A stretch of 64,000 bases of DNA from JBBROS01 sp965199595 (lineage in GTDB: Bacteria; Pseudomonadota; Alphaproteobacteria; Acetobacterales; Acetobacteraceae). A model generated the notes under the pieces. It did no database searches. It was not told the origin of the DNA and saw nothing but the letters and a program-made list of their open reading frames with translations. The first letter of the stretch is position 1; each line of letters starts with the position of its first letter. Shown one piece after another: positions 11,330 to 19,772 of this stretch. Where the stretch lies: positions 868,001-932,000 of the forward strand of contig OZ241182.1 in assembly GCA_965199595.1 (NCBI GenBank), given 5' to 3'. The position numbers were made by a program, and so were the translations under genes.

Positions 11330-13462
11330 CTAGGCAAGCCCGGAATGTGCGCGATGGATCGCGATCTCAAGCTCGAGGCGGAAGGTCTCTGCGGCCTCCT
11401 TCCAGCGCGCCTTGTCCGTCTTGCATAGCGACAGCACGGCGTGGAACCGCTTATGGGCCATGCCGTAGGGCGTGTCGTGCAGCCCGTTCTGATCGAAGTA
11501 ACGGCCGATCAGGCAGGCATGCGGGTCGTAGGCCTGCTCCAGCCACGTCACCTCCAGCGGCTGGTGGATCAGCGCCTGGGTGGCCCGCACGACGTTGAGG
11601 TGGGCGGCATAGGCGCCGAGCAGGCTGGTCGGTTGATGGCTGGCGGTGGTGGGCCGGTGGGCCGCGAGCCAGGCGGGCAGCGCGTCGCCCGGCATGGGGT
11701 GGGCGATGGCGTAGCCCTGTGCCGGGCCGACGCCCAGCACCGAGAGCGCGTCGAGGATCTCGGCGGTCTCGGCACCCTCCACCACAAAGGAGCGGCCCAG
11801 CCCGTGGGCCAGCGACATCATGTTGGTCACGAACAGCAGGTCGTTGGGCCGCTGCCACACGCCGCGCACGAAGGCCTGGTCGAGCTTCACGCCATCGACC
11901 GGCAGGTTGCGCAGGCGGTTCAGCGACGAGTAGCCGCTCCCCACATCGTCCAGCGTGATCCGCACCCGGCCGTCCCGCAGCGTCTGCAACTGCCGCCCGG
12001 CCAGCTCCTGGTCCAGGATCTCCCCGTTCTCCAGCAGCTCCAGCGTGATGCGTCTTTGGTCCACGGCCTGGCCTTCAAGCCTGGCCAGGATGGCGTCCGC
12101 GAAATCCTCCTGCAGCAGCATCGCCGGGTCGACGTTGATCGAGAGGGTGAGGGCGGGATGCGACGCCGCGCACTGGCACAGCACGGCCAGGCCCTGGTCG
12201 AGCACGGTGAACAGCAGCGCCCGCAGCTCCGCATCCGACAGGCCGGGCAGGAAGGCCGAGGGCGGCAGGATGGCCCGGCCGTCCCAAAGCCGGGCCAGCG
12301 CCTCGACCCCGAGCACCTGGCCGGTGCCGAGGTCCACGATCGGCTGGAAGTGCGTCCGGATGGCGGCCGGGTCGAGGGGGCCGGACGCCATGGCGGGCGC
12401 CGTCGCGGACGGGGCGGGAACAGCAGCGGCGGCGGTGCGCGGGGCCGGGCTGCTGCCCACCTCCCGATGACGCGTGCAGCTCTGGCCGGTCGCCCTGGCC
12501 GCGGCCATCATCTGCTCCGCCGCCACGATCACCTCGACCTCGTTGACCGGCGGAGACCGGAAGGTGACGGCACCGACGGAGGCTTCGACGGCCCATCCGA
12601 GGGCGTGCATCCGCTGGCCGATGGCGGCGCGCACCAGCTCACCGGTCAGGGCTGCGTCGTTGCCGGCGAGCAGGACCGCGAACTCGTCGCGCTCCAGCCG
12701 GGTCACGACGTCCTCGCGCCGCACGGAGGCTTGCAGGATGTGCCCGACCTCCCGCAGCAGGCGATCCGCGGTGACAGGGCCGTTCACCTGGTTGACCTGG
12801 TCGAAGCCGCCGAGGCCGAGATAGATCAGCCCGAATGCCTGCCCGTCCCGGTTCTGCCGCGAGATGGTCCGGCCGACCACATCGAAGAAGGCGCGGCGGT
12901 TGGACAGCCCGGTCAGCGGCTCCGTCAGCGCCAGCTCCTCCGCCTGGCGCTGGACCCGGCGCAGCTCCAGCGTCGTCATGATGGTGCGCGCCAGGGTGGA
13001 CAGCGCCGCCTGCTGGTCCGCCGTCAGGGTGCGCGGCTGTCGGTCGAGCACACAGATGGCGCCCAGCGCATCGCCCCCGCGGGTCATCAGCGGTGCCGCG
13101 GCGTAGAACCGGACATGGGGGGCGCCGGCCACCAGGGGATTGGCGGCGAACCGCGGATCGAGCCGGGTGTCCGGCACCAGCACCAGCTCGGGCGACCCGC
13201 TGATCACGTGGGTGCAGAAGGACTGGTCCCGCGGCATCCCGGTGATGGACAGGCCGACCGCGGCCTTGATCCATTGCCGCCTCGCACCCACCAGGGACAG
13301 CATCGCCATGGATGAGCCGGTGAGGAAGGCGGCAAGCCGGGTCAGGTCGTCAAACACGGCCTCATGGGCCGAGTCCATGATGTGGTAGGACTCGAGCGCG
13401 GTCAGCCGCTCGATCTCGGCGTGTGCTTGGACCGGGGACGGGACTTCAGGCGGCGTGCACAT
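11330..13462 (-). CDS. GAF / degenerate GGDEF / EAL phosphodiesterase with C-terminal CZB zinc-binding domain
   Basis: 710 residues, cytosolic, with no membrane segment. The domains are a GAF sensor (about 10-170), a GGDEF domain (about 175-325) whose active-site motif reads ERDEF and so is likely catalytically dead though the RxxD inhibitory site (RRED) is kept five residues upstream, a Pro/Ala linker, and an EAL domain (about 360-600). The EAL domain keeps the catalytic set: VEALARL, SINVDP, LELLEN, DDVGSG, KLD, EGAE and AQGY. Hydrolysis of cyclic-di-GMP is therefore likely. Residues about 610-700 fit the chemoreceptor zinc-binding (CZB) pattern with His621, Cys650 in CLIGRYF, and His670/His674 (HKRFH). 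Separate unit upstream of hemW (26 bp). Confidence 0.88.
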   Translation of the reverse strand: MCTPPEVPSPVQAHAEIERLTALESYHIMDSAHEAVFDDLTRLAAFLTGSSMAMLSLVGARRQWIKAAVGLSITGMPRDQSFCTHVISGSPELVLVPDTRLDPRFAANPLVAGAPHVRFYAAAPLMTRGGDALGAICVLDRQPRTLTADQQAALSTLARTIMTTLELRRVQRQAEELALTEPLTGLSNRRAFFDVVGRTISRQNRDGQAFGLIYLGLGGFDQVNQVNGPVTADRLLREVGHILQASVRREDVVTRLERDEFAVLLAGNDAALTGELVRAAIGQRMHALGWAVEASVGAVTFRSPPVNEVEVIVAAEQMMAAARATGQSCTRHREVGSSPAPRTAAAAVPAPSATAPAMASGPLDPAAIRTHFQPIVDLGTGQVLGVEALARLWDGRAILPPSAFLPGLSDAELRALLFTVLDQGLAVLCQCAASHPALTLSINVDPAMLLQEDFADAILARLEGQAVDQRRITLELLENGEILDQELAGRQLQTLRDGRVRITLDDVGSGYSSLNRLRNLPVDGVKLDQAFVRGVWQRPNDLLFVTNMMSLAHGLGRSFVVEGAETAEILDALSVLGVGPAQGYAIAHPMPGDALPAWLAAHRPTTASHQPTSLLGAYAAHLNVVRATQALIHQPLEVTWLEQAYDPHACLIGRYFDQNGLHDTPYGMAHKRFHAVLSLCKTDKARWKEAAETFRLELEIAIHRAHSGLA

Positions 13463-13662
13463 GCCGGTTGGCTCAAATCCGCAATGAGTGATCTCAGCTG
13501 GCGATATCGCTCGTTAGCGGACGTGTGACCCACTGGGGCCGCGCAGCTAAGATCGCTTCGGCTTAACTGAATATTCCCATTTAAATCACGGAGCAATCAA
13601 TTTCGGTCCAAGGCTGCGCAAAGCAGAACCTGATTGCATGAAGCTGGCGCGGGGCCTGCTCG

Positions 13663-13713
13663 TGGTGGGCCAGACCTGACGCGCGGGACTCGGGCGTCAG
13701 GTCTGGACCACCA
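13663..13713 (-). terminator. Long perfect-stem hairpin after the binding-protein gene
   Basis: Arms of 20 bases with a single mismatch (core CCAGACCTGACGC paired with GCGTCAGGTCTGG, plus flanking TGGTGG/CCACCA) around an 11-base loop, starting six bases after the stop of the minus-strand operon that ends at 13719. There is no U-run, so it may end transcription with a factor or protect the mRNA 3' end. Confidence 0.6.
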
Positions 13714-13718
13714 GCGGA

Positions 13719-14489
13719 TCAGGGCGCCACGACCGCATCGTGCTGGCCGGTTTCGGTCAGGGTGCGGGCGACCAGGCCGGATTGCTTCATCTCCGCCAGG
13801 AACGCCTGCAGGTCGGCGAGGGCGGCCGGGTCACGGCCCCTGGGGACGGCCATGGCCTGCTCGATGGCCATGAAGCGGCCCGGCAGCAGGCGCAGCGAGG
13901 GATTCTGCTGCACCAGGATCGCCAGCGGCGACTTGACGCTGGCCAGCACGTCATCCTGCCCGGCCATGAAGGCGGCAGCGGCATCGTTGCCGGTGGGCAG
14001 GCGCACCAGCGTCGCGTGCTGCAGGGTGCGGGTGAGATACAGGTCGTAGGCGCTGCCGGTGGCGGCGACGATGCGGGTGCCGGGTGTGTCCACGCTCTCG
14101 ATGGTGTGGAACGGGGCCGCCTGGCGCACGGCATAGCCGCCCTCGATCAGCACATAGGGGGCGGTGAAGTCCAGGCCCTGGCCGCGCACCGGGTCCACCG
14201 CCAGGAAGACGATGTCGTACACGTTCTTCGAAAGCGCGTCCGTCACGCCGCCGGCGCTCTGGAACGTCACCAGGGAGAGCGGCACGCCCAGCCGCCGGGC
14301 CAGCTCGGTGGCCAGGGCGACGGAGACGCCCTCCGGCGTTCCATCCGGGCCGCGCTGCGCCAGCACGGGGTTGCCCAGGTTGATGGCGGCGCGCAGCGTG
14401 CCGGTGGGGGCCAGTGCCGCGGCGGGGGTTTGGGCCGAGGCGGTCGCGGCCATCAGCAGCGCGCCGAGCGCCAGCGCCAGGCCATTCAA
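13719..14489 (-). CDS. Periplasmic amino-acid-type solute-binding protein (SBP family 3)
   Basis: 256 residues. A Sec signal peptide (cleavage near TASA-QTP) is followed by a type II periplasmic binding fold: GTLRAAINLGNPVLA at the first strand, DGTPEGVSVALATELARRLG, and DIVFLAVDPVRGQGLDFTAPYV. Relatives bind polar amino acids for ABC import. The start is a TTG whose TTGA overlaps the stop of the M20 peptidase gene by 4 bases, so it is translationally coupled. No permease or ATPase gene lies next to it. Ligand not deducible; the operon suggests a product of amide or gamma-glutamyl cleavage. Confidence 0.85.
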   Translation of the reverse strand: MNGLALALGALLMAATASAQTPAAALAPTGTLRAAINLGNPVLAQRGPDGTPEGVSVALATELARRLGVPLSLVTFQSAGGVTDALSKNVYDIVFLAVDPVRGQGLDFTAPYVLIEGGYAVRQAAPFHTIESVDTPGTRIVAATGSAYDLYLTRTLQHATLVRLPTGNDAAAAFMAGQDDVLASVKSPLAILVQQNPSLRLLPGRFMAIEQAMAVPRGRDPAALADLQAFLAEMKQSGLVARTLTETGQHDAVVAP

Positions 14490-15685
14490 AGCCCGGCCTT
14501 GTCGAGCTGCAGGATCGCGCGGGCGCAGGCCTGGGCGCGGGGCACCAGGCTGTCGATCATCAGGAACTCCTCCGGGCTGTGCGCCTTGCCGCCCACCGGA
14601 CCCACGGCGCAGATGGTGGGCGTGCCCATGGCGGCCGTGAAGCCGCTATCGGCGCAGCCGCCGGCGAACTCCCCGCCCACGCTGAGGCCGCTGGCGGCGG
14701 CGCCCTCGACGTAAAGCTCGAACAGGCGCCTGGCGGCCGGGGTCTGCACCAGCGGCAGGAACTCGCCGCGGATCTCCAGCTCGGCCCGTGTGCCCGGCAC
14801 CGCGCTGCGGGCGACGATGGCGGCGATCTTGCCCATCACCTCATCCCGGTCCGCCGGCGTCACGTAGCGGAGGTCGATCTGCCCCTCCGCCGCCGGGGCC
14901 ACGGTGTTGACGCTCTGCCCGCCGCCGATCAGCCCGACGTTGAGGGTGATGCCGCGATCCAGGTCCGTGAGCGCATGCAGGGCGATGATCTTGTGCGCCA
15001 GCTCGCCGATGGCGCTGATGCCCTCCGCGAAGTTGCCGCCGGAATGCGCGGCCTTGCCGGTGATGCGCAGCTTCATGAACACGCCGCCCTTGCGGCCCGT
15101 CACCACGTTGCCGGTGGGGCGGCCCGGCTCGCTGTTGAACACCACGCGGGCGCGGCGGGCCTCGGCCTCGATCACCGGGCGGCCCTCGGGGCTGCCGATC
15201 TCCTCGTCGCCGGTGAACAGGCCGACCAGGGGGGCGGGGGCGCCGCCGAACTTCGCGAAGGCGGCCAGCACGAAGCAGTTCATCACCAGCCCGGCCTTCA
15301 TATCCGCCACGCCCGGCCCATAGGCGATGCCGTCGCGGATGGTGAAGGGGCGGGCGGCGACCTCGCCCTTGGGGAACACGGTGTCGCGGTGGCCCATCAG
15401 CAGCACGGTCTGCCCGGCATTGTCACCCGCATTGCCGCTGCCCGCCGGTCCATCGAACGGCACGGCGGCGCGCAGGCAGTCGCCGTATTCGGATTGCGGC
15501 AGGCGCTGCACCGGGATGCCGTGGCTGGTGAGGAAGCGTTCGGCGACGGCACCCACCGCATCGATGCCGGGCTTGTCGTAGCTGCCGCTGTCGATCTGCA
15601 CCATGTCGCGCAGCAGGTCGATCATCGCGCCCTGCTGGGTGGCGAGCCAGGCGGTGATGGCGGCTTCGGGGGCTTGGGCGTTCAT
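14486..15685 (-). CDS. M20-family metallopeptidase (glutamate carboxypeptidase-like)
   Basis: 399 residues, two-domain M20 fold. The metal-binding motifs are LLMGHRDTVFP (His, Asp), GPGVADMKAG (bridging Asp), GDEEIGSPEG (catalytic Glu-Glu) and the distal His in GKAHSPEEF. The dimerisation or lid domain carries GKAAHSGGNFAEGISAI. The closest look is to carboxypeptidase G2 / succinyl-diaminopimelate desuccinylase relatives, so it should hydrolyse an N-acyl or peptide bond to a small acidic or neutral amino acid. No signal peptide is seen. Its ATG overlaps the amidase stop by 4 bases. Substrate unknown. Confidence 0.9.
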   Translation of the reverse strand: MNAQAPEAAITAWLATQQGAMIDLLRDMVQIDSGSYDKPGIDAVGAVAERFLTSHGIPVQRLPQSEYGDCLRAAVPFDGPAGSGNAGDNAGQTVLLMGHRDTVFPKGEVAARPFTIRDGIAYGPGVADMKAGLVMNCFVLAAFAKFGGAPAPLVGLFTGDEEIGSPEGRPVIEAEARRARVVFNSEPGRPTGNVVTGRKGGVFMKLRITGKAAHSGGNFAEGISAIGELAHKIIALHALTDLDRGITLNVGLIGGGQSVNTVAPAAEGQIDLRYVTPADRDEVMGKIAAIVARSAVPGTRAELEIRGEFLPLVQTPAARRLFELYVEGAAASGLSVGGEFAGGCADSGFTAAMGTPTICAVGPVGGKAHSPEEFLMIDSLVPRAQACARAILQLDKAGL

Positions 15686-17082
15686 GGCTGGGCTCCGCTG
15701 GTGGGGGCGAACGGCATGGGCGGGAGGGCGCGTTCCACGGCGCGGCCGGCCCGCAGCACCAGGTCGTCGCGATACAGGGCGGCGGCGATCTGCACGCTGC
15801 GCGGCAGGCCGTTGGCGCCCAGGCCCATCGGCACGCTTATGGCGGGCTGCCGGGTGAGGTTGAAGGCGAAGGTCCAGGGCGCCCAGGTGGTCAGCAGGTT
15901 CTGCACGGGCGCCGTGGTCGGCGCATCCGCCAGCGGCGGCGGGCCGGGCACGGTGGGGCAGAGCACCAGGTCGTAGTCCTGGTGCAGCCGCGCCATGGCG
16001 TGGGCGGCGAGCACCTGCTGGGCGGCGGCCTGCATCATGGTGGTGCCGCTGGGCTCCGGCTCGTCGGCCAGCGCCACCAGGGCCGGGTCCAGCAGGGCGC
16101 GCTGGTCCGGTTTGGTGTTGGAGACGGCCAGGCGGAGCGCGGTGCTCCACAGGGTGGCGAACAGGTGGCCGGTGTCGGGCAGGCCGGGATCGACCTCCTC
16201 CAGCTCGGCGCCGGCCTCGTGCAGGATCTGCGCGGCCTGTTCGACGGCGGCGATCCCCTCCGCGTCCAGCGGCGCGTCGAACCCGGGGTTCTTCAGCACC
16301 GCGACGCGCAGCCCCGCCACGCCGTCCTCCATGCCGTCCAGCCAGTTCCGGGGATCGTCGGGGAGGCAGAAGGGGTCGCGCCAGTCGTGCCGGGCCATGG
16401 CGCCGAACATCAGGGCGGCGTCGCGCACGGTGCGGGTCATGGGGCCCGCGACCGCCACCGGGGCGAAGGCGCCGAGCGGCCATTGCGGGATGCGGCCGAA
16501 GCTGGGCTTCAGCCCCACCAGGCCGCACCAGGCGGCGGGGATGCGCACGCTGCCGCCGGCATCCGTGCCGACATGCAGCGGCCCGAAGCACGCCGCCCCC
16601 GCCGCCCCGGCCCCGGCGGAGGAGCCGCCCGTGGTGTATTCGGGGTTCCACGGGTTGCGCGTGATGCCGTGCAGCGGGCAGTCCCCGGGGGATTTCCAGC
16701 CGAACTCCGTGGTGGTGGTCTTGCCCAGGATCACGGCGCCGGCCGCGCGCAGGCCGAGGGTGATGGGCGCGTCGTCCGTGGCTGGCGTGGCCGGCGTGGT
16801 GCGGCTGCCGCGGCGGGTGGGGAAGCCCGCGACGTCGATCAGGTCCTTGATGGTGCAGGGCACGCCGTCCAGGGGCCCGATCGGGCGGCCGGCGCGCCAG
16901 CGTTGCGCGCTGTCGCCCGCGGCCTTGAGGGCGCCCGGGTCCAGCACCGCGAAGGCGTTGACGGTGGGGTTGAGGCGGGCGATGCGCTCGGTGACGGCCT
17001 GCAGCGCATCCACGGGCGTGAGGCTGCCGCGGCGGTATTCCGTGAGCAGCTGCTCGGCGGAGAGGAGGGCCGGGTCGCTCAT
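15682..17082 (-). CDS. Amidase (amidase-signature family)
   Basis: 466 residues. The Ser-cisSer-Lys triad is intact: Lys79 in CTIKDLID, Ser154 in TGGSSAGAG, and the nucleophile Ser178 in GTDAGGSVRIPA. Family members hydrolyse linear amides, or form the GatA subunit; there is no gatB or gatC here, so a catabolic amidase is more likely. The frame is open upstream to 17172, but the ATG at 17082 overlaps the trmO stop (ATGA) and matches the homologous N-terminus (LLSAEQLLTEYRRG). Fourth-from-last member of a fully overlapping operon. Substrate unknown. Confidence 0.92.
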   Translation of the reverse strand: MSDPALLSAEQLLTEYRRGSLTPVDALQAVTERIARLNPTVNAFAVLDPGALKAAGDSAQRWRAGRPIGPLDGVPCTIKDLIDVAGFPTRRGSRTTPATPATDDAPITLGLRAAGAVILGKTTTTEFGWKSPGDCPLHGITRNPWNPEYTTGGSSAGAGAAGAACFGPLHVGTDAGGSVRIPAAWCGLVGLKPSFGRIPQWPLGAFAPVAVAGPMTRTVRDAALMFGAMARHDWRDPFCLPDDPRNWLDGMEDGVAGLRVAVLKNPGFDAPLDAEGIAAVEQAAQILHEAGAELEEVDPGLPDTGHLFATLWSTALRLAVSNTKPDQRALLDPALVALADEPEPSGTTMMQAAAQQVLAAHAMARLHQDYDLVLCPTVPGPPPLADAPTTAPVQNLLTTWAPWTFAFNLTRQPAISVPMGLGANGLPRSVQIAAALYRDDLVLRAGRAVERALPPMPFAPTSGAQP

Positions 17083-17507
17083 GCGGCGAGCCAGCCCATG
17101 GAGGCGCCGGGTTCCGAGTCCGTGGTCGGCAGATAGGGCTTGATGTCGAGCAAGGGTGTGTCGTCCCGGCAATCGAGGTTGCGGATGTGCAGCTGGCGGC
17201 CCGAGATGCCGTGCAGCGACACGACGGAGAGCGCGATGGGGTTCGGGCGCACCGGGGTGCGGCTGGCGAACACGCCGCGCGGGCGGTTGTCGAACCTGGG
17301 CGCGATGGTCAGCAGGTCCGGCTGCGGGCCGAACCAGTAGAGCAGGATCAGATGGCTGAACCCCTCCAGCCCGGCCAGGCCCTCCGCATAGTCCTCATCC
17401 ACCTCGGCGATGCAGTCCGGCGGCGGCTGCGGCTTGCGGCCGTTGCGCGGGCACTCGGCGAGGGTGGCGAAGGGCGTGCGGAGGCGCCCGATGGGGCGGA
17501 GGTTCAC
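17079..17507 (-). CDS. trmO: TrmO/TsaA-like SAM-dependent methyltransferase
   Basis: 142 residues. Conserved TrmO blocks are present: RPIGRLRTPF at the N-terminus, GLAGLEGFSHLILLYWF, GVFASRTPVRPNPIALSVV and DCRDDTPLLDIKPYLP. In characterised members this single beta-barrel domain methylates N6 of t6A37 in tRNA-Thr. The GTG start overlaps the ggt stop by 4 bases (GTGA). This protein has only the core domain and not the longer C-terminal extension of E. coli TrmO. Placement inside an amide/gamma-glutamyl operon is unusual for a tRNA modification gene, so a different substrate is possible. Confidence 0.85.
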   Translation of the reverse strand: MNLRPIGRLRTPFATLAECPRNGRKPQPPPDCIAEVDEDYAEGLAGLEGFSHLILLYWFGPQPDLLTIAPRFDNRPRGVFASRTPVRPNPIALSVVSLHGISGRQLHIRNLDCRDDTPLLDIKPYLPTTDSEPGASMGWLAA

Positions 17508-19096
17508 GCCTGGGCCTCTCCCTGGGCAATGGCGGCGGACCATGGGGACATCACGTCGGTGATGCCGGTGCGCAGGCCGTCCTGCACCACGATCAGGTTC
17601 GGGCAGGCGAAGTTCACCGGCAGCACGCCGTGCTCCACGTCCTCCACCGGGCCCTGGGCACGCAGGGCGGCCATCACGTCGTCCGGCAGGCGCTGGTCCG
17701 CGTGCACCGTCTCGGGGTCGCTGACATCGATGCGCGGATGGTGCGCCGCGGTGGCCGGGTCCATGCCGAACCCGGCGGTGAAGGCCAGCATCTGCGTTAC
17801 CGCCGCCAGGATGCGCCGCCCGCCCGAGGCGCCGCCCGCCAGAACGGGCTGCTCGCCGTCGCGCAGGATGATGGGCAGCATGTTGGTCAGCGGCCGCTTG
17901 CCCGGCCCCACCGAGTTCGGCTGACCCGGCCGCGGGTCGAACCACATCACCCCGTTGTTCATCAGGATGCCGGAGCCCGGCAGCACCACGCGGCTGCCCA
18001 TGGAGGAAAGCAGCGTGGTGGTCATCGCCACCATGGTGCCCTCGGCATCCACGACGGTGAGGTGGGTGGTGCAGCTCTCGGCCGCCTTGGGCTCCGCATC
18101 GCCCAGGCCGCTGAGCCGCTCCGCATAGGCGGTGCGCATGGCGGCGGCCAGCGCCTTGAACCAGGCGGCATCGGGCGTCGCGGGCCAGGGGGCGGGCACC
18201 AGGTCCAGCACGCGCGCCATGGTGGGGGCGGCGGTGAGGCCGCCCGGGAGCTGCAGGGTGTGGCCGTGGAACGGCACCTCCATGCAGTCGCGGATCTGCG
18301 CCTCGCAGCGGCGCAGATCCTCGCCGTCCAGCACGCCGCCCAGGGCCGCCGAGTCCTTGGCGATGCTCGCGGCCACATCGCCCTCATACAGGTCGCGCAG
18401 CCCGGCGCGGGAGAGGTGCTCCAGCGTGTCCGGCAGGCGGCCCTGCTGGAAGTAGCCGGGGCGGCCCTGGTAGGGCGCGACCGGCGGCAGGCCGCCCGGG
18501 AGATAGATGCGGGCGCTTTCCGCGTAGTTGCGCAGGATGGCGGCGGAGTTGGCGATCTTGAGGGTGGTGAACCAGTCCTGCGACAGGCCGCGCCGGGCCA
18601 GGGCGATGGCGGGGGCCATCAGCTCGCTGAGCGGCAGCCTGCCCCAGCGGCCGTGCATGTGGGCATAGCCGGCGGTGGCGGAGGGGACGGCGAAGCTGAG
18701 GGGGCCGTGGACGTTGGTGTCGCCCTCCACGCCGGGCCAGCCGAACAGGTCGGCGGCGGTCTGGCCGGTGAGCTTGAAGCGGTCGGGCTGCAGCTTGGCG
18801 GGTGCGCGGGGGCCGAAATCCACGACCTCCGCACGGGGTTGCCCGGCGCGGTGCACCATGGCGAAGCCGATGCCGCCCAGGCCGCTGTTCCAGGGCTCCG
18901 CGGTGGCCAGGGCGATGGCGGTGCCGACCGCGGCATCGATGGCGTTGCCCCCGGCATCCAGGATGGCGATGCCGGCCAGGGCCGCGTCACGCGACTGGGA
19001 GGCGACCAGGCCGCGGCGGCCGGTGGCGGCGGGCTTGCTGACCTCCCAATGCTGGGTCAGGTGTTGGGCCAGGGGCTGGCCTGTGGAACGGGTCAT
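17504..19096 (-). CDS. ggt: Gamma-glutamyltransferase-family protein
   Basis: 530 residues, an Ntn-hydrolase that should self-cleave before the nucleophile Thr343 in SCTTHLTVVD. N-terminal landmarks are GGNAIDAAVGTAIALA and SGLGGIGFAMVH; after the cleavage site come GILMNNGVMWFDP, GKRPLTNMLP and GGASGGRRI. Classical members cleave or transfer the gamma-glutamyl group of glutathione and related compounds. No signal peptide is visible, unlike periplasmic Ggt, so it may be cytosolic and act on a gamma-glutamyl intermediate. The ATG at 19096 has GGAGG seven bases upstream. It is the first gene of the operon. Confidence 0.92.
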   Translation of the reverse strand: MTRSTGQPLAQHLTQHWEVSKPAATGRRGLVASQSRDAALAGIAILDAGGNAIDAAVGTAIALATAEPWNSGLGGIGFAMVHRAGQPRAEVVDFGPRAPAKLQPDRFKLTGQTAADLFGWPGVEGDTNVHGPLSFAVPSATAGYAHMHGRWGRLPLSELMAPAIALARRGLSQDWFTTLKIANSAAILRNYAESARIYLPGGLPPVAPYQGRPGYFQQGRLPDTLEHLSRAGLRDLYEGDVAASIAKDSAALGGVLDGEDLRRCEAQIRDCMEVPFHGHTLQLPGGLTAAPTMARVLDLVPAPWPATPDAAWFKALAAAMRTAYAERLSGLGDAEPKAAESCTTHLTVVDAEGTMVAMTTTLLSSMGSRVVLPGSGILMNNGVMWFDPRPGQPNSVGPGKRPLTNMLPIILRDGEQPVLAGGASGGRRILAAVTQMLAFTAGFGMDPATAAHHPRIDVSDPETVHADQRLPDDVMAALRAQGPVEDVEHGVLPVNFACPNLIVVQDGLRTGITDVMSPWSAAIAQGEAQA

Positions 19097-19154
19097 GCGC
19101 AATCCTCCGATGGCGGAGGGATGCTAGACCCCGGCGGCGTGGGGGGCCAAGTCC

Positions 19155-19180
19155 CCGGGATGCCGTCGCTGACATCCCGG
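19155..19180 (-). terminator. Short hairpin between CHRD gene and ggt
   Basis: CCGGGATG and CATCCCGG form an 8-bp stem with a 10-base loop about 60 bases after the CHRD stop and 60 bases before ggt. It could end the CHRD transcript; no U-run follows, so support is weak. Confidence 0.35.
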
Positions 19181-19241
19181 AGGGTCGAGGGGGCGTCGTT
19201 GCCCCTGTGCTTGCGCTTTTGGCGGTCGTTACTGCTGGTCG

Positions 19242-19658
19242 TTACCGGGCGCGCAGCAACTGCCCGCGGATCTCGCCACCGGGGTTCGCCGCGGTGTGGA
19301 TGTTGTAGTACCACTTGCCGGCCTGCAGGTCGGCAAGTTGGGCTGGGGTGAGTGTCGCGCCGCCCTTGATGGTCGCGGGGGTGACGACCGACGGGATGAC
19401 GACGGGGGCATTGGCACCCGGCGCGGCCGGACCGTGGAAGTGGGCTGCGGTGGCCGGGCCGGTCAGGTCCTTGTATTCGGCGACATAGGTCATGGCGCGC
19501 GTGCTGGGATACACGGTGGCGACGATGGTGCCGACACCGCGCGAGTTGGTGGGCGGCACCTCATAGGCGGCGGTCATCGGTCCCTGGAACGTCATGGGCG
19601 CCGAGCAGGCGGATACGGCAAGGGCGGCAAGACCAGCGAGAACCAAAGTTGTGCGCAC
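19242..19658 (-). CDS. CHRD-domain lipoprotein
   Basis: 138 residues. A lipoprotein signal (LAVSAC lipobox) is followed by one CHRD domain: an N-terminal MTAAYEVPPTNSRGVG block, the HFHGPAAPGANAPVV centre with its His pair, and the NIHTAANPGGEIRGQL ending typical of CHRD repeats. CHRD domains are found in secreted bacterial proteins of mostly unknown role. The frame is open far upstream, but the GTG at 19658 follows GGAGA and immediately precedes the hydrophobic signal, so it is chosen. Confidence 0.88.
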   Translation of the reverse strand: MRTTLVLAGLAALAVSACSAPMTFQGPMTAAYEVPPTNSRGVGTIVATVYPSTRAMTYVAEYKDLTGPATAAHFHGPAAPGANAPVVIPSVVTPATIKGGATLTPAQLADLQAGKWYYNIHTAANPGGEIRGQLLRAR

Positions 19659-19772
19659 GGGGCTGTCTCCATTACAAATCGTTACAGCGGCCATCATGGC
19701 AAGTTCCCGGTACTCTGTCTTTAACAATTCCAGGGGACGCCAAATGGCCCGCTCCATGGCAGCATGGGCGGC

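Noticed and set aside
11330..13462. Calling the protein an active diguanylate cyclase
   Set aside because: The GGDEF motif reads ERDEF; the two Gly needed for GTP binding are lost.
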